From NCBI GenBank assembly GCA_013396525.1, contig VWYX01000694.1, positions 124,001 through 188,000 on the forward strand: DNA of 64,000 nucleotides. The letters are read 5' to 3'. The position numbers and the translations under genes are program-made. Source of the stretch: Chaetorhynchus papuensis. Its lineage: Eukaryota > Chordata > Aves > Passeriformes > Rhipiduridae. Within the stretch, counting starts at the first letter, position 1. Each line of letters begins with the position of its first letter. The notes under the pieces are model-generated. The model was not told where the DNA came from and made no database searches. It worked only from the letters and a program-made list of their open reading frames with translations. Below are positions 26,154-38,500 of this stretch, piece after piece.

Positions 26154-26270
26154 ATGATTCCTCCGAGCAGCACGACTGAAGTCAGCGTGGATAGTGTGGA
26201 GAAAGAGAATGAAGTGGAGAGCACAGAGCAGCCCCCCTCTCCAGCATCAACTACCAGCCAGGAATCAAAG
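26154..26270 (+). CDS. STAC: STAC coding exon 1 (residues 1-39)
   Basis: First coding exon of STAC, an adaptor protein with a C1 zinc finger and SH3 domains. STAC proteins bind L-type voltage-gated calcium channels, affect their surface expression and reduce calcium-dependent inactivation; STAC itself is mainly neuronal. The exon encodes 39 residues beginning MIPPSS, followed by an acidic stretch and then the motif EQPPSPAS and SQESK. The start, this Pro/Ser motif and the SQESK end all match the vertebrate STAC N terminus as I know it, which fixes both the start codon and the splice point. The ATG has A at -3 and A at +4, an adequate context. The exon ends in phase 0 at AAG, followed by the donor GTACTC, which departs from consensus at +4 to +6. 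The N terminus is predicted disordered from composition; it has no signal peptide or membrane segment. STAC2 and STAC3 are less likely because the MIPPSS start and the join to exon 2 are STAC-like. Confidence 0.93.
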
Positions 26271-28566
26271 GTACTCAGAGAACGAGATTTTTTTTTTTTC
26301 CCATCTTTCTTTGTTTTGAAAAGAGATGTATTGCTTTGATTTTTATTTGGAGCCCTGTGCCAGGATCAGCAGCAGCGTGCTCTGAGCCACCTCTGACTGC
26401 GGTGCCTGCTCCGACACTCCTGCTTCTGAATTCTGCCTGTCACCTCAGGAGTCTGAGCTGGGAAAATACCTGCCTTTTGAGATGTTTGGGTTTGTGGATT
26501 TTTGCCTGTGTTTTCTCCTCCATAGTACAGTAATGTCCTAGGGTAGTGACGGGGCTCAGGGAGGGGATCACTGTCAGTGGATGCTGATAGCTATTTTCAC
26601 CTCAAGTATCACTTAAAGGGTTTGGCTGGAAAAATTGATTTTTCACAAAGGTTCAGAGAATAATTTTGTCTGGGGGATTGGGGTATTTCACCTGACTTTC
26701 CTTCTCTGGCAGACTCATAAGTGAACTTTCACTGCTTAACGAGTCTTTTAAAACTGGAGATAAGTGACAGTTTTATTACAATGAACCTTATGTACACCAC
26801 CCAGAAAAGGATTTTTGTTTTCACAGCCTTTTTTTCTGTTTGTGAGTTTTTTCAATGTGGTTCAGTTTACCTTACTGAAAATCAACTTTTAGCTCAAATG
26901 GCATAGCCTCTGAAATTTTAATTGACTTGCATATAAAAAGTTCTTCAGACTGCCAAGACGTTACTTGGAAGACAGAGAGGTAAAAGGTAAAGTAGTAACC
27001 TTACATAACGAAAGTTCTTTGCAGCTTACTTGGACACTGTGCTTTTACTGATCCTCTGTTACTTATGATTGATAACATGATAGCACCTGACAAATCCTTC
27101 TGTGAACTTCAGGGTGATGCTGTGTAAACATGTAAAAATAGGGAGGTCCTTGTCACTAGGAGCTTACAGGTGGGTAAAGCCTCAGGAGGTACTGTGTGAG
27201 CAAAACAGCTGCTTGACAGGGAAGGCTTGTGCTGGCCTGAGTTTAAAGGCAGTGGCTGCCTGGGTCTGACATAGAAAGACTGCTACATTATTCTGCAGTT
27301 ATAGCTCTCCACTTTCTGGACAGTTAGTTGAAATTATCTGTCTGTGTGGGTAGAGTTTTGATGTGGGCTTTGGGCTTTTTTATTTTATGTATTTATTTAG
27401 ATGCTATACTCCAAGGAAGAGAGCTGAGGTATTCCCTGTGTAATACAACCTCTTTAAAAGAAAAGAGCTCTTCCAGTAACAATAGCATACAATATTCACT
27501 ATACACATTTAGCACTACTGGAGTCTCCCTGGTTCATGGAAAATGCAAAGCAAATGCATTACTGGTATAAGCCCAGGCTCTGAAAGGATACGGTACCTAA
27601 ATCCCATCCCCCTGAGTCCACTTCTCTGGAGCTGCTGAACTGTTACCCAGCAGTGGGAAGCTTTGTCCCTATTGAGGTCCCAAAAGTAACTGCAGCCTTC
27701 TCTGCACTGCCAGCAGCAGCTGCTCCAGTGTTCTGGCTGCGCACAGGGCCCGCTGGGCTGCGTGTTCCCCATGGTCCCAGCCATGGTCCTCGCCCTGTGG
27801 AGCGCGGTTAAGGAGCTCCATGGGCCACTTGATAACAATGGTGCTTGAGGGACTTTCCCACTGGATCACAGAATGCTGTTCCCAAAACAAACTGACTGGC
27901 ATGGATCCAAAAATGAGAGAAAGTGAAGAGCTGCACAGAGGGTTCCTTCTTGCTGTTTGTGCTTCCAAGGAAGACAACAGGAATTAGGAACATCTGGCCA
28001 GGGAACAAATAGACTACAAACTAGTTTATAATCAAACATTATCATCATCAATTTTCTTCTGAGCATTTGAAGTGTTACACTGGAACAGGCAAAAGCTATG
28101 ACCATGCAGTGGATGCCATTACTTGGATAGAGATATTCTTAGTAAACAAATAATCTGTGTGTTCACATTTTAGAGCTGCAAATATGATCAGATAGCATGA
28201 TGTATTGTCATTTCAATAGATAGAGTCAAAAGAGTCTTCTGATCACTGGGGTAATAAGCTTTCATTTTTTGGTCCAAGGAAACAGAAGGATTGGAAAAAT
28301 TCTGTGATTTCATAAAGCTGTGGGTGTGCTTGGGTTTTTTTTTTTTATTTTCTAAGATGATATACTTCAAAAACTAGAGACTGACAGAAACACAGGTCAG
28401 TGCTTTTATCCTGTGGTGTCCCATGCTGAGGGAGCTGGCCTGTCATTCACAGAAAACTAAGATTTCTTCAGGTACTCTCTGCTGCCTAGGTTAACAAGTT
28501 CATGTCTGCTGCATTTACTGCAGAACAGTTTGAGCAGTATCTAATTACCCCACAATGACTTTTTTA

Positions 28567-28619
28567 TGTGGCAAAACACTCCAACCTTGACAATTTTTTT
28601 TGTGTGGCAAAACACTCCA
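28567..28619 (+). repeat. Imperfect short tandem duplication
   Basis: TGTGGCAAAACACTCCA occurs at 28,567-28,583 and again at 28,603-28,619, a period of 36 bp, separated by a T-rich spacer. Confidence 0.85.
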
Positions 28620-31325
28620 CTTATTACGATTCCAAATATATGAACAGAACCAACATGGATAATAGCAACCTTCAAAATGCATTTGAAAACACTTCAGCAG
28701 AAAAGCAATTTTGAAAAAATAACATAGAACGAATAGCTGCAAGCTTGCTTCCAGTCCAACGTAATCATAGGCATTGGTGGCACATGATCCCTTGTCATAA
28801 TAAAGTCCAGAAATGAGTTTTATCTTGCACCCGCCAGACTGTACATAGAAGATGTCAGGGAACAGGTACTGCAACTTCTGGCTAGCGCTGTTTGAGAGGC
28901 AGAACTTCAGGCTGCTACCAAGCAGCTGAAATTTGGAAGGATGACTCTCATGTGTTAGTCACACACCTCTGGTGCAGGAAAGCAGCTCACTCCTAAACTC
29001 ATGTTAAAGCCTCCCACCACCTTTTCCTATGGATTAGGAGCATAGTTGCAGGTGAGAACACCCTGGCTGCTGAAAGAGCCATCCTGTGGTACTATGGGTA
29101 CAACTACCGTGCTAAAAACCCTAGAGCCTGAATGGATAGGAATGTTGCAAAACTAATAATTAATTTATTAAATTAAATTATTGGCTCTTGAAAACATTCA
29201 TTTCACACCTCAATATGACTTGAGAGGGTACTTAAAATTCACCAGGAGAATGACTTTAGGAGAATACCACACAAATACATGTAATTGTTAAATTTATTAC
29301 ATTCATGTGTTTGTGGTTATGGCTCCCACCTGTTAGGGTCCTTTACATCTGGTTTTCAAGAAGGCAAATTACTAGTTTGCCAGAGACTTTTTTAAATTTA
29401 CAACTCAGCAAGGGAGGAAGTCATTATTTAATGAATCCTGAGGGAAAATTTCTTCCTGGTGGTAGCAATTAAAGACACACTGCACACTTGTTGAATCACT
29501 AACTTAGTAATATGAGCAGAAATCTAGAGGCAGCAGAGATTGTATTTCTGATGTCTTTTATCTAAATATACTTTGGAATTTAGTAAAGGAAACTAAAATT
29601 TGAAGGAATATTTGTCCAAAGAAAGGAGTCCTACACATGGCATGATTTCTTTATGTTTTGGCATAGCTGACACATACTTTTGTTAACTTTGTTCTTGTTT
29701 TATTTCACTGACATTTCTATATGAAGAGGAAACTCTTCACCCTTCTGTGAGCAATGGCTGGGGTATTCCTAGACAATAGGGTATATATTTGAAAATTCCC
29801 CTAGCATTTTTAAATTTTAGGAGACATCTGGGCATCTACAATGTTTGAGCAAGTGTGGATCCACTAGGGTGGATTAGCACTGCTGATCTTCAAGCTATTA
29901 TTTTCGTGTCAATATGTTAAATGTCTTTCAGGCTTTCTCATACACCTCAGAAGGGGTATCAAGTCCTGCCTCTGCCATTGCAGGCAATCTGTCATGTAAA
30001 AGTTACTTATTTAAAAATATTGATGGATTTCTGTGAAGACCAAATTTTATTTCCCACGGTTTTGCCATTTCTATCTACTTTATTTAATAAAATACAGCTA
30101 TAATTGTGTTGTACTGCAGTCACGCACCTTTGGAAGGATTCAAAATTTTCCTCTGAACCACAAATTTGTGGGTCTAAGAAATTGCTTACACTCAGGTCAG
30201 CTAGGTAATTTGAACAGCTAAAAAAGTGAAGAAGGTAAATTGGATCTCCAAATAAATATGGTATCTGGACTATGTATTTCAAAAAGTAAATGAGTCGGTC
30301 TCAGTCTGATAGTTTCCCACATGGACCACCTAGTGGGCAATATTCAGGGAAATGCAGGCCATTATCTTCAAATTCAGGTATGGCAATTCCGGAGATGCAG
30401 CACAGCTGTTCCAACATGAGCAGTACATAAAATGGAAGTCAAAAAGAGTAGGAAGCCAATAAAAGGATTTAGCATTGAATTCAAGATGTAGACTTCATTT
30501 ATTAATATCCCCACATTGATCAAGAAGATTGAACTTACAGACCTGCTAGATCAGTAAGGCAATATTGCTTACATGAGGTTTCAAAACCAGGTGTTAATAT
30601 TGGATATTGAACTAACATAAACAGCTTGAAACTCTTTGGATTGTGTGGCATTTAAATCACATAGGACTTGTGCTATGCTGTTAAGCAGAGATCTCCCCCA
30701 CTTAAAGAGTTAATACTTTATGAGGCTCCATAGATGGTTACTCATCAATATTTTAAAAGGGCAGGGAGTATGGTGTGCAGTTAGTGTTTCACTCTCCACA
30801 CCAGTGATAAATATCTAGCATGTAAACTACTGCTGGAGTCTTCAAAGGAATACCAAACAGCTTAAAAACATCCCGTGAAAGGGGAAGAAAGAACAGTTCT
30901 CCTTCTGAGTGTTACTTCCATGCCACTGTGTAAAATGGTGAGTACATGCTGTGAAGGTAAGACTAAGGGAAATAAATTAGATTGAGTATTTATATGTGTT
31001 TTGCAACAAATTATGTAAAGGAAGGTTTCATTAAAGCAGGAAAGTAATTCTCTAACCTATCAATGTCTCTTCAGCAGACTCATTCTTGTGTTTACACGTA
31101 TTTTGACTTTTCTTTCTTACTCGCACTCTGATTGAAACTCTCTGGTATTGTTTTTACTTTGATATGTATGTCAGATAAATTTCTAGGCACTTTGAGATAT
31201 CTAAGACAAAATAGAAATGTGATCAGTTCATTCTCTTCTATCCACGCTTTCAATGGTGCCAAACTGGAGAAGACATCTATTACCTTTCAACAACTAAAAA
31301 TGACTTGACTTAAATCTGGTGTGGT

Positions 31326-31342
31326 AAAAAAAAAAAAAAAAA
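31326..31342 (+). repeat. Poly(A) run, 17 nt
   Basis: Seventeen A residues after TGGT. No element body was recognised beside it. Confidence 0.85.
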
Positions 31343-31950
31343 GATTTTAAAAAAGTGCAAATCATCACTGAAAGTAAACAAGTTGTTTACACAGCTGGAA
31401 GAGAGTTCAGTCCACTGTTGCAGTCTCTTATGCTGTGTTCTTCTTCATAAAGCAATTCTGTTTAATTCAGCTTTTACCACTACTTTTAAAAAGCCCTTCC
31501 AACACCTGTATGCTCTAATAATGGCTAAGGGATGTCCTCTACCCCTCACCCTCTTCTAATTCCAGTCTATGTTTATTTTTTGCCAGCTTGTGTGGCATTG
31601 TAATTTTAATAATATTGCTTTAGCTTAAACATCTCTTTTCCGTTCTTGGTGAAGGTTTCCATCACATAAGAATAGACTTTCATATCTCTTACCAGCCTTT
31701 TATTTTCTATACTAAATAATCTGGACTGACATAAAATAAACTCTCCATTCTTCATCTCATTCTAGTAGCAGAGCTGTGCCCCCACTTTGGTATTGAATAA
31801 TCTTTCTTGGAAAAGGGTGACTGAATTTGTGCATGGTATTCTCTGTGAGAGCTTGTACAGTATCACTAACTCCCAGAAACCTTGCCTCTAATGTTGTGTC
31901 TCCAAGTCACCCCTTGGTGAACCAGAGGTCTCCATTCTACTTTTCTGTAA

Positions 31951-32571
31951 TTTCCAGGGGATCCAGGCAGGATATATTTGTCTGTCCTCATCTACAGTGG
32001 TCTGAATCAGGTCTCAGGCACAGAAGTTTGCATTTCCGCTGCTGAGCTTCATCACATTTCCCTGACTCCATCCCTCAAGATCCAGGCCTCCCCATATGAG
32101 ACAAATGCCTCCCCCCTCATGTTAAAGAAAATTCCCTGTCTGACCATCCAGGAGCCACTCTGGCACAGTCATTCTTGGACCTCCCAAGCTGGAACCGAGG
32201 CCCCTTCCCAGCTGCACATCCCACACTCATACAGTCACACCAGGTTTCCTTACCCGCTTGACCCCAGATTTCCCATTGCACATTCTCAGCCGTTTGGATC
32301 CTCAACACAATTTAATCACTGTACAGTAACAAAATTACAGCTTGAGGTGGATGCCTCCAAGGAGGGACCCCAAACCAAGGAAACCCTGGGGGTTTATACC
32401 TTTACAGGTAAGCGTGGGAGGGTCTGGAGTCCTGGGCTCCTGCCTGTCTCCAGGCTGTGCCACTGGTCCCCGAACCCTTTGTTATGCAAAGGGTCAGCAG
32501 TTCACAGTCTTGCCTGGGGTCCTGCCACCCGGAGCTCAGTCTGCAGCTGCACACAGAGCTGTCTGCACTGA
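31951..32571 (+). other. Unassigned 621-nt open frame with splice-like borders
   Basis: The longest uninterrupted frame I see in the window. It follows a TAA at 31,948-31,950 and closes at 32,569-32,571. A good acceptor (TTTTCTGTAATTTCCAG, AG at 31,956-31,957) and a near-perfect donor (ACAG|GTAAGC at 32,407/32,408) bracket 450 nt, exactly 150 codons, all open in this frame. The frame has no in-frame ATG near its start. The predicted peptide is rich in Ser, Pro, His and Thr with no domain I recognise, and the DNA is C-rich on this strand, which lengthens open frames by chance. It could be a cryptic or lineage-specific exon, a decayed retroelement piece, or chance. Confidence 0.25.
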
Positions 32572-35500
32572 ATGTATTCCTCAACAATGCCGGAGGGAAA
32601 TGGCCTTATGACATGTGTAATCTTTGCAAAAAATCCAGTAATAAAAGTAGAGAGAGCGATATTGACCCTAAGACTATGTCAGTGCTGTTCTCTAAAGAAC
32701 TTCACCAATAACCAACCCTCAACCTTTCCTTTCAACAGGAACCATCTCCCACTGAACTTTCCATTTTCCAAAATAAAACTTATTTACTACTTTCCTTATT
32801 TTCTGTCTTGGCTAACAGATTCCCTTTCAGCAGCATATTCAATAATTTAAACAAAATCCAAGTAGACACAATCTACTTTTGACCTACAACATTTTCCAGA
32901 AAATTGTCTAGAAAATTGTTCATCTTATTCATTACAACTGATCTATGAGGATTTATCTTTTTTTATTGTTTTGTTTTGATTTTGTCAAATTCTATTGAGG
33001 TCAGATCTACAAATCTGTATTTGCTGGGATCACATTTTCTGCCTCTTGACAGAGACCTCCATTTCACTTTACCTCATTTCTGTCTTGATAAAGCTTGTTA
33101 AGGAAACTTATTTCTAGACTTTCAAAGTAAAATTTGAAAGCTTCTTTTTTCCTTTTCACCTCAACAGACACATTAAACTGCTTTTTTAATGTCGTGCCAT
33201 AAATTTCTGTAATCTCTTTCCTATTATTCCTTTTGTTTTCCCCAGGATCATGGTTCTGGGAAGGAGGTAAGCTGAAGTGTTTGCTCAAGTTCCAAACCAG
33301 CCTTTTACCCTGTCCTTACTGTACCACAACCTTTTTCTTCGTTTTCTTTCCCTAGCCCAATTCTGTTCATTGACATTTCCTTAAATACTTTTTTCAAAGA
33401 ACTCACTCAGCTTTTCTTGACAATTAATATCATTTGACCTAAGGAATTGTGCTTGAAAGGTCCAGGGTTTTTTTCCATACCATTTGTTTTACTATTTTCT
33501 TTCTCTTGTTCCCCTCCCCACCATTCTTTGTAGACTCTTTTCTTAGTCCAAATTTCCTTTTTGACATGACTATTTTCATGCAGTTTTCCAAGAGCACCCA
33601 TTCACAGAGTCTTTTTATTTATCTCCATTTCATAGCAATAGTATTAGTATTACAGTTTTGAAGAAATTATACGTCCCTTACACATCCAAGCACATTCAAG
33701 ACAGCTCCGTTGCTTTCCAGACCTCTGCTGAGACATTCATACCTTCCTACAGGTACTAGTTCAGGTCCTTCTGTGCCGTGCTCCAAAGAGTGATGGAGTC
33801 TAAAATATACCTCTAGGTATCTGAGAGTGCTGAAGGCTTGAAATTTCTACAAGGGAATGGAGCACATCAATTTTGGATTTTTGAAATCCGAAACATGGCT
33901 TAGAGGTTCATTTTTCCCATGCACTTTATTTAATTTACATGCAAGTAAATCATAACCGCTTGATAGAAAACTGTAATTCTTTGTATGACAAGCATTTTGC
34001 TATTGCCTAGGAGCCATTGCTGTGTACTCCTGATGGATAGAAGTTTGCATATTTGGTAAATTCATACTCATGTTTGTCAGGCAGAGGACTAGGCTTTCAG
34101 ATGTGAGCATGAGTTGAATATTCTTAGCACAGTACTCAGTCCTGCACAACTTCCAGTTGCATAGGCAAGCAGCCATTCAGTGTTAAATGAGCACTTCCAA
34201 GGCAAGTGCTGAGGCATAAGCAAACTTTGCATGTTCATTAGCAAGGAGGGCCAGCTGTGAAAATGAGAAATCTGTGTGAGTGACTGACTTGACTTTGTTT
34301 TCCTTTGACATATGCCTCAGTTGGAGGAAACTCCCTTTAATTCAGTAGGCCAATTGATAGAGTAAATGCTCCTTGTCAGGGAATTTAACTCAAGAACCCT
34401 GTAAAACATATTTACAATGGATGTCTGAAAAACAGATTTCTTGAGTCTCTGACATCAGCAGTTAAATATGACAAATGGCTTGCACATCTTCTTATTTATT
34501 AAAATGAAATGAGTTTCATGTCTGTTGTCTCACATAAACATGCTAGCGGCTCATGGAATATTTCTCCCTGACAGGTCAGCATTTCTTAGCTGACTTGTTT
34601 CTAAGTGATGAGAGTAGTTTGCTAAGTACTGTCGAATGGAAGCGTTACTGTTTACGGGCTGCAGTGGTGTTAAAAATACCACAGCATGAATAATTGTGAG
34701 AGAGAGGTATTTCCCAGCCACAGGAGGCTGCAAGTTCAGTATGGAACTGCAGTCCTTTAGGCAAGTAACAGCAACAACTTTAATGCTTTCCTTTTCTGTA
34801 GACCTAATGTGCTCCATCTCTGAGTGCCATTTAAAAGCTTTATTAAAATGCCACACATGCACTGCTTTATTAATAAAGATCATTTTAGCAGTCTAGTATT
34901 CTGAATAGAAAAGGAAAATGAAGCTAACCTATGGTAACTGATGATTAGGCTTAACTAAGAAAGGAGCAAAATATTACAAACTGGTATTCACAAAGCTATT
35001 GAAATCTGCATTTAGAATTTTTTTTTTTTTTAACTTATTCATCAGAGTAAGACAAAGAAATATATGCTTTGGAAGCACAGCAACAGGTGAGAGGGCAAAG
35101 TCAACCTGACAGATTATTACAGCAAATACTGTTAAATACGATCTTACAGATCTTACCTCAGCATTTAACTTATTTTTTTTTACAAAAATTGCTCATTCGT
35201 AGTGAAGGGAGGCATCAGCTTTTGTCAAACAACGGTCAGATTTCTGACATGATGCAAAAAAGTCACCTTCTGAAATGTCACTTATATAGGTGCACTATTC
35301 ATCATTAATTTACCAGTGTTTTCCCTGCCAGTTTAAATGCTGTGGTTCCCAAAATCAAGCTATCTTGAGACTGAAATGAGAGTCTAAGAGCCCTGACCCA
35401 GCCTTTATTGCCTTTGTGCATACAAAGGGCCTTGGACTGGGTATCTCTATGCTCACAAGTAAAAAAACATTCTAGGCAAAATTCAGCATGGTAAATTTCT

Positions 35501-38500
35501 GTGCCATTACATTGAGAATCCAGTTGTTCAGATGTTTCAGCCTCATATGCATTTTTAAAATGCACCTACTCTTATCAGCTGGTATCAGTCAACTCAAGGA
35601 CCCAGCATATACCATTTTTGTTGTACTTCTTAGTGTAGTTATTTATATTATTTTTAAGTGACATTAGATAATTCCTCACTTTTGTTCACACATCCTCTTT
35701 TAATTTAGATTATCTAATTAAGGAATAATTTACAAATAAACATAAGGTGACTTGTAATGATTTTCCAAACATTTCTGGTAATGAGCATTTCAGTGAAATG
35801 CATGCTTGTTGAGTGCTTTAAAAAAAAAACACTTAGTGTTTATTTTTCAATGTCAAAACATCTGGTCTTGAGGAATTGCTCAGTTTCTTGATTGTGTAAA
35901 TTTTTGCTGGGGAGCTTTCCCTGATTGCAGGTGAAATTTCCAGAGAAAAGAGGAGGAAAAAAAAGTGCATCCTAGGTTATATTGTACAGCCTCACCTGTA
36001 ATTAGAGACCAGCTACAGGCAGGTAAATCAGTAGTTCAGTTCCGCTATGTTATAAATGGAACACAGGCCAAAACTGTTTCATCAAAGGTGATTTAGAGGA
36101 AAACCCTGCTTTGTGTGGTCTAAATTAACCTCTCTGAGCAGAAATCTTTTTCCATTGACCATAGTAGGCAACTACAGCTGAGTTAAGAGCTCAGATTTAA
36201 GTGAGGTGAACACCACTGAGATTGTGTCAGAGCGAGGTCTTGAACCTTGCTGACAAAGACTGGTCAGCTGTCTGTTCCCCTGCATGGATAGTCTGTCTGA
36301 CTTTCCCCTCTCCTGCCCACAGCTCTCTCAAAGACATTCTGAAAAGCTGCAGTTGTTTTTTTTTATGCCAACGTGGAACAAAATCATTCAAACTTCGAAT
36401 ATTTTTGCTAAGCAGAACTGCTGTTTTCCAGACGGTCCTATAATGGAAAGCTATGCACCTATGACAAAAAGAGAGAAAAGTGTGAGCCTATCCAGGCTTC
36501 AGAATGTGAAGTGCTGCTGTTAAACTGTAGCCACAAGATGAATCATGTACCAGTTTCCTGAAGTATGGGCACGCAGGAGTCTTTGGCAGGTTCACAGTAG
36601 TTAGATCTACCTCCTGTAGTTAGTTGAAATGATAAATGGATTTCATCCTCCTGACCATTAAAGATCCAGGCAAACAGTTACATTTTTTGGTACCTCACCC
36701 AGTCACTCTCTGCCTTTCAATGTTTCTTTCTTCCCTCTCCGTTCCTATTCTCATACAAATGCTTTAAACCATGACCAGGTTGTCTGATACAATGAGTCTT
36801 TACAGGAAAAACTTCCATGTTTCCAAGCTTAGCCAAGTTTAGAGATTTCTGTTAAGAAAATGGATGATGGTTCTTCTGTTAGGGAAAAGGCCTTTTTATA
36901 AACATTGTGTGGATGCTGACACTCATGCCATAAGTAGGCTTGGAAAAAAAGCAAACCCCACAGTTTCTACTTTCCCTTTCACCTATACTCAAGCTGTACT
37001 TGCATTATTCACTTGCATTTAATTTCCTCACATTTTCTGGTTTTACGTGGTCTGCTCCTCGTGTATGTGGATACCTATTTATCTCTTGATGTAACCTCAT
37101 CGTGTCTTTGTGTGTGGATGCAGGAAACTATACACAAATTTAAAACCTGGACAATGAGGTAATACAAAACATTCCTTAAGGAGAAGAAACAAAGCCCTCT
37201 TCCTAGTTTACCCATCTTGTCCCCTCCTTTCTGGGTAGGTAGCCGGGGACCAATGCAACTCAGAAGATCCCTTTTCAAGTGCACTGCTGGTGAAGGGCTT
37301 TGGAGCTCCTGCCTACCCCAGAAGCTTGGGCTCCCACAGGCTTCCCCAGGCTGCAATTCTGCCCTTCAACTGCACTGGCTTTTTTAGCAGTTCTTGCCTG
37401 GCATCCAAGAAGAATGCTCTGGACATCTTCCTTAGATGTTATCAAAGCTAACATGAATGCCAACAGCTGTAATAGACCTACCTGAGTCTTGATAGAATGT
37501 AGACAAATTAAAAACATTTCATAAAGGTCCAAAAAAATGACAGTCAAACCTTAAACGAAAAATCCTAATAGAGTGATTTTCCTTTGAGGAGAATGCAACT
37601 GTGACTAGATGCTGGCCATAAGAAGTAGCCACTCAGTCTGCTCAAAAAAACATCAGTTCTTTTTTAAACAAGATGAGAAAGCTAGCCTATTTTTTTTTCT
37701 GGCATTGTAGGGAACACACTGTAATAAATACAATATTCCCGAAGTAGCAATAGAGGTAATGTCATTTCATCTTTATTACCAGCTACTGAATTCCAAAAAA
37801 AAACCCCAAAAAACTCCTTTCCATGAGTTAATATCCCTCCAGTACAGTCACGCTCATAGCCTCTGCTGCATATAAAAAAAAAATACAAAACAAACGAATG
37901 GGAGAAAATTTATATAAATCTCAGAACTTAGCACTACACTTGGTCTTTAGCTCAGCAGTAAGCAGTAACTGTATTTCTGTTGTAATATTTCACATGCCTT
38001 ATAAGTCAGTGTTACTCAGCTAATAACCAGAATTGCACCTACTCTGACAGTAGAATAAATGAGACAAAGAGAAGTTCCTCATGGAAATCCCCCCCTCTTT
38101 TGCAGGATTCATATTCACATTCTTTAAGACTCTCTTTTAACTTGACTTTCCTTTCTTCTTCCTTCTATGTCCCTGCTTTCCTCCCTGCCTGAATCCGTCA
38201 TGCAGCCCCATGCAATATGCTGTTCCTCTTGAAGTCACTGATATTATTTTTGTCAGACAAGGCTTCACAGTTTTACTGGTCCAAGATCCCTGACTTTCCT
38301 ATCAGAGCAGTAACTCCTATTAAATTAAATAATTGGTAACTTATGTCAATGGCAACAGCTCTTTTCTCTTGCAACACCAAAATTATGAAGCTCCATTTAT
38401 TAGGTGTGCACAACATCATGACAGCATTACAAGCTTTTTTTCCAAAAACATTTTTACTGTTATTAGATGTTTGTGTGCAGGATTTCATTAGCAACAGTTT

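Noticed and set aside
28290..28315. AAATTCTGTGATTTCATA, like a CR1 terminal repeat
   Set aside because: No CR1 3' UTR sequence precedes it; chance match likely.
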